A stretch of DNA of 64,000 nt from Erythrophleum ivorense (GCA_026724425.1 JAIUCV010000009.1:19851294-19915293), one strand, 5' to 3'. Shown: positions 31,200 through 44,131, counted from the first letter of the stretch. Made by a program: numbers and translations. The notes: generated by a model from the sequence alone, not told the origin.

Positions 31200-32430
31200 T
31201 GAAGGTTCTTCGGGTAAGGATAAGGGGAAGCAAGTGGATGAAAATCCATGAGCTCTAGCCATGTGTGGAGGAAGCTACACTTGGGCTAACCTGAGTAGAG
31301 TAGATGCAATTTTGTTATTAGTTTACATAGCATCATCATGTATTCATGTTGCTAAGTGTAGGCATTTATATTTTGCTTGGTAGAAATGTAATCGTTAAAG
31401 AGTTAAGTCTCATTATAGTGGATATTGATGTTTGAACTTGTAACATCTGATATATATATATAGCTTTGTTGAATTTGTAATATGGTTTACCATTTGGGAA
31501 TTGTAGTCATGTGATGCATTAAATGTTGATATAAACTATTGATGAATGAAATCTCTATGGAATGTGCATGGGATGTTAATTGTCGCTAATGCATGAGTTC
31601 TTGCTATCATTATTCTATAAATTTGCTAATATGAGATAGTTGGGCAAGTAGGAAATAGTATCTAAGTTTTGAATTGGTAATGGAGAGTTAGATGAGTAAA
31701 TAGGGTAGATAAATACCATTAAAGTCATACAAAATGGGAGAAATTGGTCCTAGGGTGTTTCTAAGATGAGAATTGGAGTGTAGGGGATGAAACTTGGGAG
31801 AGGTAGCTATAGGAGAGAATTACGCTGCGGCATGATGAATCTCGCCATAGCGTAAGAGAAGAAAATTGGCCTAGGGAGTGACAATGGCGAGGAGGGCCAT
31901 TGCTTGAGAAATCTTGTTGCGGCGCAAACTGAGAAAAATCGCCCAGGAGGGTGACAGAAAGAAAACTCGCCGAGGCACAGTAGGTCCTGTCATGGCGCGA
32001 GTCAGGAAAACTAGCTAAGAGTTGTATAGTAGCAAAACTCACTGTGGCACAAATATATTTCGTCGAGGCAAGAATCTTGGGACTTAGAACAGTAGCTCCA
32101 GGGGGCATTTCTGCTGTGGCAATGGTCCAACTCACCGCGGCAATAATGTACAAAAATTGCCCAATGATTCCAGTACCTATCTTAGCCGCGACGTGAGACC
32201 CCAAACCCCTACCCTTAGCCTAGAAACCCTAATTTTTTCAACGATAATGCTAGAAAATGATATAGGAATACTTGTGGGAGGTTTTTGTGTGTTGAAACTG
32301 ATGAATGGATAAATTATAAACCCCTCATGGTAGTATGATTTCTTTTATGCATCTTTGTTTTGGTTGTGGTTGTTTAGTGATGACCCTAGCACCAAGGATC
32401 AAATTTTCCTGTATTTTCATAATGTAACAA
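31200..32430 (+). repeat. R4 LTR copy, right part
   Basis: Resumes the R4 copy after element C: 'gttcttcgggtaaggataag' matches 52,880. The block 31,800-32,200 carries about ten variants of a GCCGCGGC-like motif. Compared with 52,815-52,874, about 60 bases at the insertion point are missing. Confidence 0.7.
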
Positions 32431-33235
32431 AATGTAACGACTCCAAACCTTGATCATTAATTATTCATTGTATATTTAACTATAATTACCATGTTTAGAA
32501 GGTAGAGTCGTCACAGAAACAATCTATTCAGATGATCTCTTCCTTATACAACCAACATGTTGGAGTTGCTAAACATATACTTCACAATTGAGTTGTAGAT
32601 AACAAACCTAATTTAAACATATTAAAAATAATAAAGTGAGTTCAGAATAATAATGAATATATAATGCATACTACAAACAACCCTACATTCTCAAAACTAA
32701 AGTCACATTTTAACATTTCGCATTATTTAGAGAGTTTACAAAACTAGCTATAACAACAATACGCAGCCTATGATTTTGCTTGTTTATTTTCTGTTGGTTT
32801 GGCTTTGTCTGCGATATAACTGATACCTAAAAAATAGTTAACTTCATAATGAGATAAAATCCTAGTAGATAACAATGCATTCACAGAGTAGACATATAAA
32901 CGGCATTGAATATCATCCCAAATACATTCAATGCATAATTTAGTGTAGGACCATTCAATTACCAGACAGCAACATACATTCATTCATTAGGCTAAGGTGC
33001 TTTGGTCATTGGCCAATAACAAAGATCAAATACTTATAGGGGTCACTTTTGTGGACACACATGCAAGCATACACAGCATAGGGAATTCAGGAATTTATTT
33101 AGTGTAATTATGTAACTAAACAAAATGAATGTAGTGTTAACTACCTATTTTGTCACCACTGTTTTGCCAAGTTATTCCTTAGCCTGTGTTTTCCTAATTG
33201 CTTCCCTTAAATTTTAGTTACTGACGGTTGTGTCA
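32431..33235. other. AT-rich spacer, no gene recognised
   Basis: Contains TGTAACGACTCC at about 32,434, a possible LTR start, but I found no matching end. No supported gene. Confidence 0.4.
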
Positions 33236-34980
33236 AGCAACCTTAAATAAACTTGGTTGATTAAAGGTTTGTAGTTAATGGTACAACCTAGGTCATTTCC
33301 CAAGGAGCTTTTGCTTCTAATTATTTGTGAAAAAGTTCTTCTAGTGGCAATAAATGAGAAATATTTAGGGGGTTTTTGAATTACTATTTTAATTGGATTA
33401 AAGAAAATAACAAGAATTAAAAACTTAAGTCTAAGTAATGGCAACAATTAGGACAAGTGTGGTTACTAACCTTTGGATGAACTTTCTTAATTCAATTATC
33501 CTTGCTCCCTTTTAATATTCTAAACTTAGACTTAAATTCTTGCTTCTTAGTGTATTATTTACAAAAATTTTTGAATTACCATCCAATACTCAAATTACTA
33601 ATTATTAAGGAAATTGCAATCACAAGAAACCTTGAAAAATTAACCACTTGAATTAGGGACAAGAACACACAAAAATAGTACCTAAGTGCTCGCTAAAGTA
33701 GTTGAACAATCCACTTAGAGTTGCTAATTAACCAATTAGATCAAGGCATTCCTCAAGTACTGATAGAGTACCACGGAGCTTCAATGACCATCTTCAAAGA
33801 GATCATGCATGGTGTAACCATCAAGGAAAGCTTGGACAAGTTGCTGAACGTGAACATCAATTTTCAGACCAAACCCGGAATAATTAGTTTCTATTTTAAT
33901 GATTTGAATAAGGCCATGTGGTCAATTAAGTTTTTAGAAAGTTTTATTTCCTTATTATTTCATAATTATTTGTTTCCATTTCTTTTAGGGGTTGATTTGT
34001 TTCCATTTATTTAGGTTATTTTCTTTCTATTTCCGGATGAACAGTGCACAGCCTTGGGAATTATGTTTTAGGAAGTTTCTTAAGTCTTACTTTTAGGGTT
34101 TGCTTAGTATTCAAGTTTTGGATTTCCTTTGCCTATAAATAGGCTATCTTTGTATTCAATTAAAAAGCAATGAGATGAATAAATAGAATTTTCTTTTCAG
34201 GACTTATGTTCTGTTTTTGTGAGGTTCCTCTTGCTCCTTGAGCGATGGAGTGAATTTAACTCGGACTTATCAAAGGAGTGGTCTTCCTTTGTGGCATCTT
34301 ATGGTTAGAGTTCTAAGGGACGAGTTCTCTTAGGGTCTTAGTCACTTGACCAACTATCTTTGTTTATGCGTATTCTTATTCTTTACTAGTGTTTTTGTCT
34401 TCTATTTGCGTGATTGTGTTCTTGAATCTTGCACGATCCGGGTTATGTTGTCAAAAAGAAGGTTCCTAAGACTTATTCCTACGGGGTCTCTCATCAAGTA
34501 CAATAATCACACAAAAGTTTAGCCACTTAATACAATAACCATTGCACTAATTAGCTAAAAACCAAAAGAATTTGACTAGCAAATTGGACAGTCATTAATT
34601 CTAGAATTAATACAAATACTTAGGCATCAAAATAAATCTCCAGATGTAAAATTACAATCAAAATATAAAGCAAATTAATCCAGTACATTTAGCCACCAAA
34701 TTATCCAATTAACAAGCTAAACCTAGTCAAATTAAACAAAGAAATTAATGCTGAAAGTAAAGGATAAAGATAAGAGAATTTAGCCAATTTGGAGATACAT
34801 CTTGGAGCTCAAATCTTTATCTATGGAAGTCACATTTTCAGCTAACTACCTAAACTATTTTAAGCTACCATTGAAGAGATGGATGGAGGAAAATGGAGGA
34901 TGGAAGCCATGACCATTTCTTGATGGATGATTAATGAATTTTCCCCCCAATTTTGCATCTAAGAGCTGCTGCTCTCTCCT
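33236..34980 (+). repeat. R9 repeat copy 2, split by a solo LTR
   Basis: Similar to 10,061-11,110: 'aatggtacaacctaggtcat', 'gaattaccatccaa', 'aattaaccaattag', 'gatggatggagg'. The solo LTR 33,761-34,496 sits inside it; the flanks join cleanly once one AGTAC copy is removed. Confidence 0.5.
33761..34496 (+). mobile_element. Solo LTR, LTR2 type, with 5-bp target duplication AGTAC
   Basis: Begins TGATAGAGTACCACGG, ends GGGTCTCTCATCA, 736 bases, and is very like the 5' LTR of element A in opposite orientation. AGTAC at 33,756-33,760 and 34,497-34,501 is the target duplication. No polypurine run, primer site or body adjoins, so the body was lost by LTR-LTR recombination. TATAAATA at 34,134-34,141. 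Confidence 0.95.
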
Positions 34981-36080
34981 TGCGTTCTGGAGCTCCAAAC
35001 CCTTCGAATCTCTCTCTGCCTAGACCCCCATGTCTTTTCTTCTTCTAGGCCTTAATCCATTTCATCATGTGTCAACATTACATGTTGCATCCATGTGTGA
35101 GGGAACCTAGTGCCTTGTGCAAACACGTGAGAGTGTGAATGAATGCTTCGTGTGTGATTTAATAAGGACATGTTAGTGCTTGAATGTGTAGCGTGACTTG
35201 TGTGTTCTTTCCATGTGCTACTATTATGCGTGTTCATGCATGTGTTAATCTCATGAGTGACGTGGATTGAACCATGCATGAGTGGCTATGTATGAATGAA
35301 TGATTCTGCATGTGTATGTAGATGAAATGAGAGCTTCCCTTCCTTCTCACATGTTTGTATATCATTCCTAGCCTTTTCCACATCAAACCTGAGCTTCACT
35401 TGTTGCTTCCAGTCAGTTGAGCATGTGTATAGCTCATCGTGACCTTCTTTTAATCACGTGGACTAGCCTTGCATCCGTGCTTCTTATTCCTCTAGGCCAG
35501 CTGTGCATGCATTGAATATATAACTTGCTCTATCTAAGACCCTCTAACCCCACCTCCTGATCCACGTGTTTTCTCATATTCCCTTCTCAAGTCAAACCCG
35601 TGCTTCTCTTTTCCTTAAACCTCCTAACCTAAGTGTATGAAAGAATGGCTGCATGTGTGTATGATGTGACTGAGTGACCTGATAAGAGTGTCTTTGTGTT
35701 ACGTGGAAGTGATGATATGCATTGAGTCATATATGAGTGGCAGACCGTGGAACAAATGTTGTGAAGACGTGTGAGTGTCTTGTGTGAATCTACATGTAAT
35801 GGAAGAGAACCATGTATCATTCATCTGAGTGCTGGAGATATGAGTGAGAATGTTAGGCTAGAAGGACATGCAAGGGAGTGTGTTGATGCATGTGGGCCCC
35901 GTGAGTGATATGAGAATTGGAGAATATGCTTCAAATGAATGTGTTGCCTTCTTCCCCCATTTTTATTTTTCATTTTTATTCTTCTAAAACTCCATTAAAC
36001 ATGTAGACCATTATTCCATACTTGCCATTGCACAAATGAAGCTTTCATCTTCAACTTTTTAGCCTATGATTCAATCTCAT
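34981..36080 (+). other. C/T- and CATGTG-rich tract after R9 copy 2
   Basis: Enriched in CATGTG/CACGTG words (CACGTG at 35,124, 35,455 and 35,563), like the tract at 11,111-12,444 and in the same position relative to R9. Probably the continuation of the R9 element. Short ORFs here have no recognisable domain. Confidence 0.4.
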
Positions 36081-37242
36081 GACTTCTACTTCCTTTCCAC
36101 ATTAATTTTCAACCTTAAATTCCAATTGCCCATCAAAAATTGCATAAAAAGAATTATAAAAATTAAATATAAAAATTCATAAAATTATTTAAAAGAAATT
36201 TATGCATTAAAATTCAATAATTTTGCAAATAAATTCCTAGAATACAAAAATGACCAATAAAATCAAATATCCTGCAATTAAATCCATTAAGCCACAATTT
36301 ATTATCAAAATGTCTAAATTAAAGGAAATAAAATATATAGAAATTAGTAATTATCAATCACATATTGCCTTAACTAAGAACAAGTCATGGTCAAGATTTA
36401 AATTACAATTAAACTACTAACTTCCCATATAGTAAGTTTCAATTCTCTTCCATTAGTTGGAAATTTGAGGTCCTAATTTGAAAGTAATCACATTTCCATT
36501 TTCTTTTCTTCTCATTAATTAAATACCATCTAAATTAATTGTGTTGAGTTCAAGGCCTTAAAGTTCAATCCCAAATCCTTATTTATATAGCAATTTAGTC
36601 CCTAGTTACTAGTTTTCCTAGCCTCGGTACATCCATTTCTCATTGTGACAATTATCTACATATGCTTTCCAGGTGTCTTATTGTATAGTTCCAATTAGTG
36701 CCAACATCTGTTCTTATTGTACTATTTTTCCTAATTCAATTGAAGGTATTCATATGGCAAGTCCTTGTGGCTAACATTCATATATATATGTATTCCTTTC
36801 ACTTATCACTCTTGGTTTCATTTAAGTTCAAGGATGCAAGCTTAATTTACTTACTTTCAATTGCTCGTAGCTTCCTCTTAGCTTTCTCCTAGTGGCCTTC
36901 CTTTAATTTCCTATAGCTATCCAATTAATAACATTCCATGGATTCAATAGTTTAGGGTGGAAGCCATTAAAGAGTTAAGTAATTTTTTTCTACACATACC
37001 TTGTTAACATGCCTCGAAACTTTCTCTCTTCACCCATGGCTCTCCCTTGTTCATACTTCCATGGTTAGCATGAAGCATTCTTTTTCTCCTTCTCAATATT
37101 GCTCTCAGCTTAAATGGAGCTAAGGTGGAAGGAGATTATTGCAATGGACACCTCATGCTTCCTAACCGATATTGGATACAATTAAGGCAATTTAAAATTC
37201 ATTTCTTCCACTTCTTACTTTGTGCTATGCTAGGTGGCAGTG

Positions 37243-37262
37243 CACACACACACACACACACA
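37243..37262 (+). repeat. (CA)10 microsatellite
   Basis: Ten uninterrupted CA units. Confidence 0.95.
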
Positions 37263-37321
37263 TATCTTTCCCATCCAATTGAGGTATATTGAATGGATAA
37301 TCCATAGACTCATGGCTAGGA

Positions 37322-37337
37322 ATATATATATATATAT
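37322..37337 (+). repeat. (AT)8 microsatellite
   Basis: An alternating A/T run just before GCATATG. Confidence 0.9.
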
Positions 37338-38134
37338 GCATATGTATAAGTGTCAAAGTGAGTTGTATATACACATATACTGTGAAATCCTTCAAAGTGG
37401 GTGTTTATGATTTAATTATTCTATTTCTCCTCCACTTAGCTTCCCCCACTATGTATGCTAGGTGTCTCCATCTTACATTACCTAAGCCATTTAGTTACGT
37501 GCAATCCATATCAATCCCTATGGTTAATTGATGATTTATGGCAATGACTGAATATGCTTGCATGTAGCTTGAGTTAGTGAAATGTCAAGGTGGCTTCATT
37601 TTGTCTTTATTATCTCTTGTTTGTTTGCTTATTTCTACACTTACTTGCTCGGCCATACAAGACACTAATCATTCTATCACTTTGTTGTTTTTCTTGTTCA
37701 AGATTTGCACGGCCTCAAGTCTACACGTATAACCAATTTATATGTATATTCCTAATTTGGTCTCTTCCTTTTTCTCCCAAAGCATAATTCATTCGAGCAC
37801 TATGTATTGCTAATTCTTTGTTTATGTGGTTAAGGGCATTACATGTTAATCAGGTACCCACACACACACACATATATTAATGTAATATGGGTTATAAGAT
37901 GTTACATGGCTAGTATTCGAGTGGTGGTGTTTTGGTCACTTGTGACATGCATGTAAGGCCACTTAATATGCAACCATTACAAAATGCATTTCTATATGCT
38001 TCTACCTCAAACAAAGTACATGCCAATGTCTCATTAGGCTTCCTAGCATATGTCTTCCTCTTAATACTAATTAAATCTATTAGCTCCTAATTAACCTTGG
38101 TTAGTTCCCCTAATGCTTACTTGAGATTGTTTCC

Positions 38135-38845
38135 TAATATGAACCAAGTTCATGAAGATACTAATTCAAATTCTTCAAATGATCCTTTGCATCTTCCAAT
38201 TGGATCTATTATAAGGGTGAAGGATAAAAAGCTTAAAGAAGCATTGAGTGGACTTGTTCAAGAGATTTGGACCAAGCAGAGTTTTGATAAATCTAATTCA
38301 AGTATTAATGAAAACGTTCTCAACATTATTTGGGCTAAAGATGGAGCTATTAGAGCTAATTTGGGTTAGAATGTTGCAAATTAAAGAGTTTAGACCAAGG
38401 ACCATATATAAATTGACTCATTTTGGCCTAAATAATAACATTATGGACTTAATATGCTAACTTCTAGAAGCTTTTATGTATTTGGATGAAAATTAGAATT
38501 AATTAGGCAGATTATCTTTCCTTTTTTGTTTTAAAAAGATTTGATTTTGTATTCTTATTTTTTAGGTCTTTCAGTTATGATATGTAGTTAGTTTCCTACT
38601 TTTCCTCCAATAAGTAGATTTGAGTTGCACTATAAATATATGTATTTTGCCTCCATTTAAAATTAGATTGCAAGTAATAGAATTATTTTGAGTATTTCTC
38701 TAATTGTAAGAATATTATCTTTTCTTTGTTCTTGTGAAACATTTGTGTTGTCAACCTATCTTTAGGTTGGTGATTCAAGTTTGCAAAAACCCTTAATTCG
38801 TGCTTCGACCAAAGTGTGTCGTTGTGTAGGTTGGTTTATTTTGTT
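38135..38845 (+). mobile_element. Element K: 5' LTR (LTR6 type), first part
   Basis: Begins TAATATGAACC (family TGATATGAACC) and encodes a U3 tail (KKLKEALSGLVQEIW, NIIWAKDGAIRANLG) like element D. R/U5 follows ('gtcaacctatctttaggttgg'). It stops at 'ggtttattttgtt', where element J begins, and continues at 50,332 'gtgttcatggttagg'; the intact relative at 57,279 reads 'ggtttattgtgttcgtgg'. Confidence 0.8.
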
Positions 38846-39529
38846 TGTAACACCATAATTTCTAGCTCATTTTTATCATACTCATATACTTCACATCATT
38901 AAATTCCATAAGGGTTTATGAAAAAGAGAATAAAAATAATGAATTTCCTTGCATTGCAGTGTGTATAAAAATTTCATTCAGTGTCATGTAGACCTTGTGA
39001 GTTCATACTATACTTTCCTATATTTTATTACATGAATACCACTCATTTGGATCATAAAATATGGCCCACAACTCATGAAAATCAAAGAAAAGCTCAAATT
39101 AATCAAGCACATTTTCGGCCAGAATTTGGCCCCTTTTTTGACCAAAGTTTGAAAATTCATAACTAATTTTAGAAAAATCAAAATCAAAGCTACGGATGTC
39201 TACTTCACACTAAAAATATGCCCAGACCATAACATCTATCACAAAGGACATTTGATATCCAAAATGGTCCAGAGTTCAAACTACCTCCTAATGCTGTCAC
39301 AGATTTCTACAGCAAATTTTGAAAATGTCTAATTAATTTCACAAACATCCAATCCATGCAAATGATACCAATCTAGAAAGCTGTAGATGTTACCTAGAGG
39401 GAAAAAAATATTTGTAGACCAACTCAGGTAGCACAAACCTTAGAATTTAATAGAACAGTAACTCAGGTAGGGTAAAACTCTTGATATTGGATAGAATTTT
39501 CAAAAATTCATATCTCCCTCTTTAAACCT

Positions 39530-40354
39530 TGATGTGAGACTCCGTAGAAACCCGTTCTAGGAACCCCAAATTACACGGATCAGTGATCAAATTTTGGAAT
39601 GCAGCACAAGAACAAATAATATGGACAATAAGCAACAAAGAACAAAGAACAAAGAAAAGGAACAAAGAAGAAGAAGAAGAAGAGATGTTGGTCAATGGAA
39701 TTGAACCCTAAGAGAACCCGTCTCTTAGAACCCTAATCCGGGACGCCACAAAGGAAACCACGCCTTTGATAAGTCAAAGATTTTCTCCAGCACACAAAGG
39801 CCACAAGAGAAACCTCACAAATCAGAAATAATTCTGAAAAGATAATTCATTCAATCTGCCATTCTTGGAGTACAAGTGGGCCTTATATAGGCATTTGAAA
39901 AATAAAACCCTAAACAGAATAATTCCTAGGTTACATAAAAGAAATTTAAATATAAACAAATTCAGCAAGAATGGTGCCTAAAAATCTAAAACAGCAACAA
40001 TCAAATTAAAACAAAATAAAACTAAGGGAATTTTGTGGAAAATGGCTAGACTCCTTCAATTAGGCTCCCTTTGGGCTTGGGCTAGCATCTTGTAGAAATG
40101 AAATAATCTTTATGCCAATTTGTTCATTTTGGGCTTCATATTCAGCTAAGACTATAGGCTCCAAGTCTATTAGTTTTTGGATCACTCCATTCAAGGCCCC
40201 CTTCATAGCTTTGGCTGTTGATCTTGTGCATGGGCCTCCCATACCTTGCAATGGATCTTTAGTTGGCCATCTTTTAGAGTCACGTCCAGCCCTTTTGTTT
40301 CCAAGCTCTTGATTTTGTTCAAGCTTCTTCAAATCTCCTATCTCACCTCCATCA
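39530..40354 (-). mobile_element. Element H: 3' LTR (825 bp)
   Basis: Minus strand TGATGGAGGTGAG... to ...GGAGTCTCACATCA. The in-LTR tail frame (40,060-40,332) holds GGPCTRSTAKAMKGALN. A 19-base repeat present twice in the 5' LTR occurs once here. Confidence 0.95.
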
Positions 40355-42623
40355 TTCCCTCCCTCCTGAAAAGGATTCGTCCTCGAATATTATCGCCTCT
40401 TGGGTGTAATTTGGACTTCCTTTGTTCAAGAAACCTTTCTTTCCTCAAATGAACCCACACCCAATCTCCTGGTTCAAAGATAACCTTCCTTCGGCCTTTA
40501 TTAGCTTGTTGTGCATATTGCTCATTCTTACGCTCAATGTTCGCCTTAACCTTAGCATGAAGATCCTGCACAAACTTAGCTTTCTTTGCACCTTCAAGGT
40601 TAGCAAACTCATTACAAGGCAAAGGAAGTAGATCTAAGGGAGTCAAAGGATTAAAACCATATACAATCTCAAAAGGAGAAAACTCAGTTGTAGAATGCAA
40701 TGCACGATTATATGCAAACTCAATGTGAGGCAAACACTTTTCCCAATTCTTTAAATTTTTTTGAATTACAACACGCAATAAGGAAGAAAGTGTTCGATTC
40801 ACCACTTCGGTTTGTCCATCCGTTTGAGGATGTGCAACCGTAGAAAACACAAGCTTTGTACCCAACTTAGCCCACAAAGTTTTCCAAAAGTGACTAACAA
40901 ATTTAACATCACGGTCACTCACAATAGATCGGGGCAAACCATGCAATCTAACAATCTCCTTGAAAAACAAATCAGAAATATGGACAGCATCATTTGTTTT
41001 TGAGCAAGCAATGAAATGAGCCATTTTACTAAATCGATCAACAACAACAAATATGCTATCCTTTCCACTAGATGTTCTAGGCAATCCAAGCACAAAATCC
41101 ATTGAAATATCTACCCAAGGATGAGAAGGAACAGGTAAAGGAGTATACAAACCATGTGGTTGCATCTTAGATTTAGCGTGCTTGCATGCAATGCATCTTT
41201 TACATATAGCAATCACATCCCTACGTATATGAGGCCAATAAAAATGTTCCTTCAACATGGATAAAGTCTTTTCTATCCCAAAGTGTCCCATCAAACCACC
41301 CCCATGAGATTCTTTAACCAAAAGCTCACGCATAGAACAAACAGGCACACACAATTTATTTCCTTTAAACAAGAAACCATCAAATCTAAAGAAATCATGA
41401 GCACCATGTTTTTCACACAACTTCCAAGTTTTAGCAAAATCAGCATCACATTCATACATGCTTTTGAAAGATTCAAAACCAATTAACCTAGCTTGCATAG
41501 ATGTAATGAGACTATACCTCCTAGACAAAGCATCAGCCACAACATTTTCTTTCCCCTTTTTATATTTAAGTACATAAGGAAATGACTCAATGAATTCAAG
41601 CCACACAGCATGCCTCTTATTCAACTTATCTTGGGTCTTTAGGTATTGAAGACTGTTATGATTAGAATGCAAAACAAATTCCTTAGACCATAAATAATGT
41701 TGCCAATGTTCCAGATCTCTTTTTAAAGCATACAATTCCTTGTCATAAGTTGAATAATTCAAACAAGCACCACTAAGCTTTTCACTAAAGTAAGCAATAG
41801 GCCTAGACTCTTGCATCAAAACAGCACCAATACCAATTCCAGAGGCATCACATTCAACTTCAAAAACTTTAGAGAAATCAAGAAGAATAAGTAGAGGGGC
41901 ATTGGTCAATTTATCTTTCAAAGTATTAAAAGCCGTCTCTTGTGCCTCACCCCATTTAAAGACAACATTTTTCTTTACCAGCTCATTTAAAGGTGCAGCA
42001 AGGGTTGAGAAGTCCTTTACAAAACGTCGGTAGAAACTTGCAAGTCCGTGGAAACTCCTCACCTCACTAGCATTTTTAGGTGTTGGCCACTCCCGAATTG
42101 CCTTTACCTTCTCTTCATCCACTTGGAGGCCATCAGTACCTACAACAAAACCAAGGAAAACAACAGAATCCAAGCAGAAAGAGCATTTCTTTAAATTTGC
42201 AAAGAGTTTATTTTCTCTCAAAATAATAAACACAGAATGCAAATGCTTAACATGCTCTTCTAGATTCTTAGAAAACACAAGAATGTCATCAAAATACACA
42301 ACAACAAACTTTCCTATGTAAGGGCGAAACACATGTTTCATTAAGCTCATGAATGTACTAGGAGCATTAGTTAAGCCAAAGGGCATAACAAGCCATTCAT
42401 ACAAACCAAACTTAGTCTTAAATGCAGTCTTCCACTCATCACCCTCTTGCATCCTAATTTGATGATAACCACTCCTAAGATCTATTTTTGAAAACAAGCA
42501 AGCACCATGCAACTCATCAAGCATGTCATCAAGTCTAGGAATGGGATATCTATACTTAACTGATTTTGTTAATGGCTCGGTAGTCCACACACATCCTCCA
42601 TTTGCCATCCTTCTTGGGCACAA
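40338..42623 (-). pseudogene. pol: Element H: Pol fragment 3 (RT core, RNase H, integrase)
   Basis: A 761-codon open frame. RT palm YFDD at residues 110-113; RNase H first Asp at 259 (ECDAS). The third RNase H acidic residue is changed: HSNHNSL where element A has HSDHESL. Integrase zinc finger and the DD35E triad are intact (ISMDFV, VSDRDVKF, HPQTDGQTEVVNR). After KLHPRGD the frame jumps to NIRGRILF: compared with element C about 118 bases holding the GPY/F module are gone, and the frame then reads through the polypurine tract in the wrong frame and stops in the LTR. It is separated from the upstream pol frame by loss of two bases in INKI-TVKYRYP. Confidence 0.9.
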
Positions 42624-43566
42624 GTATTACCGGAACAGCACATGGACTAAGGCTCTCTCGCACAAACCCCTTTTTCATGAGTTCTTCCACTTGTCTCTGA
42701 ATTTCCTTAGTCTCTTTAGGATTTGCCCTATAAGCAGGTCGGTTAGGAAGAGATGCTCCAGGAATAAAATCAATCCTGTGTTCAATGCCTCTTATGGGAG
42801 GCAATCCATCCGGTACCTCTTCCGGAAACAAGTCTTTATATTTCTGCAACAAACTCAAAACACTAGAAGGAAGAGATTCATCAAGGTCACTAAGGGTTAG
42901 ATAAACATCCTTATACAAAAGTACAAAAGATGTCTCACTACATAAAGCCCTCTTAATCTCTCCTCTACCAGAAAATAATGTTACTTTCTTTTCTTCACTC
43001 TCTTGACTTTTCTTTCCAGTAGCTCTCTTTCCTTTTCTCTCCATTTCACTTTCTTTTCTTTCTTTCTCACGCACTTTCTTTTCTTTCTCTCTTAGCTTGC
43101 ATTCTTGAGTAATTCGCTTTTGATCCTCATATGCCTGCAAGGGTCTGAGAGGGGTTAGCATAATGGTTTTCTTATTAAACTCAAGAGAATACCTGTTAGT
43201 ATAACCATCATACTTAACTTTCCTATCAAATTGCCAAGGTCTACCCAATAATAAGTGTCCAGCATACATAGGAGCTATATCACACAAAACCTCATCATGG
43301 TAACTTCCTATGGAAAATGCTACAACAACCTGTTTAGTAACTTTAACATCCCCATTATCATTGAACCACAACAAATTATAAGGAGTGGGGTGTTTTCTAG
43401 TTGGCAAACCTAGCTTTTCAACTAACAAAGGTACTAGCAACATTAGTGCAGCTCCCATTATCAATGATAAGACTACATACCTTGTTGTTAACAAAACACC
43501 TAGTGTGAAATATATGCTCTCGTTGTTCTTTTTCAAGCTCTTCTTTAGGTTGAATGCTAAGAGCAC
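42556..43566 (-). pseudogene. pol: Element H: Pol fragment 2 (protease end, linker, RT start)
   Basis: Real homology starts at LVEKLGLPTRKHPTPYNLLW (the first about 50 codons are out-of-frame read). It holds HDEVLCDIAPMYAGHLLLGR, a Lys/Glu-rich linker (EKEKKVREKERKESEMERK), PDGLPPIRGIEHRIDF, and the RT fingers up to MCVDYRAINKIS, where the two-base loss ends the frame. Confidence 0.85.
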
Positions 43567-44125
43567 GCCTTGACACTAAAACCTTACCAAATACAGCTTC
43601 AGCTACCTCCACATCAGATTCATCACCTCCATTGGAGCTCAACTCAGCTTCCACTTCTTCATCACCACTACTTTCACTAGTAACAACACCATTCTCAAGC
43701 AAAATCATAGTCCTTTTATTTGGACATTGTGAAGCAATGTGACCAAAACCTTGACATTTAAAGCATTTAATTTTAGAAGAACTAGAAGAAGATTTAGGTT
43801 CAGATTTACCTTTAGAAGTAGGTGTTTGCATCTTCAACTTATTCTCCTCTTTAGGCATCTCTCCCTTAAACTTGAAGGAGGACTTGAAGTCTTTGTTGGA
43901 ACTAGCATGTGATTTCAATTTCTGTTTTGCTTTAAAATGCTTCTCCACCTTAATGGCTTTATGCAACAACTCTTCCATATCAAGGTAGTTTTGCAATTCA
44001 ACTTTTGTAGCAATTTCAGGGTCTAAGCCACCAAGAAATCTTGCCATTGTAACTTCTGAATCTTCCTCAATGTCAGCTTTGATCATGGCAATTTGCATTT
44101 GCTGAAAATATTCCTCCACACTCAT
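43418..44125 (-). pseudogene. gag-pol: Element H: Gag C-terminus, zinc knuckle and protease start
   Basis: Starts SMSVEEYFQQMQ, then FLGGLDPEI and LHKAIKVEKHFK; the CCHC knuckle CFKCQGFGHIASQC; VSRRALSIQPKEE; and protease CSLIIDNGSCTNVAS. One extra T at the following TTT run shifts the frame (TFVS then stop). Unlike element A, gag and the zinc knuckle share one frame, indicating that the ancestral gag-pol was a single ORF. Confidence 0.9.
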
Positions 44126-44131
44126 AGATCC

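Larger units (their letters stand above)
36081..38134. other. AT-rich region with simple repeats, no gene recognised
   Basis: About 2 kb without supported gene. It holds (CA)n at 37,243-37,262 and 37,859-37,872 and (TA)n at 37,322-37,337. The short open frames (up to 65 codons) show no domain. Confidence 0.5.

Noticed and set aside
31761..32204. 147-codon minus-strand ORF
   Set aside because: Falls in the GCCGCGGC-motif block of R4; other copies are interrupted, so openness comes from the motif and not from coding.
33721..34014. 97-codon ORF over the solo LTR
   Set aside because: Crosses the LTR boundary and its target duplication; not in the pol-tail frame.
37243..37872. CA and TA runs considered as part of a satellite or CRISPR-like array
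   Set aside because: Simple microsatellites only; no repeat-spacer pattern anywhere in the window.
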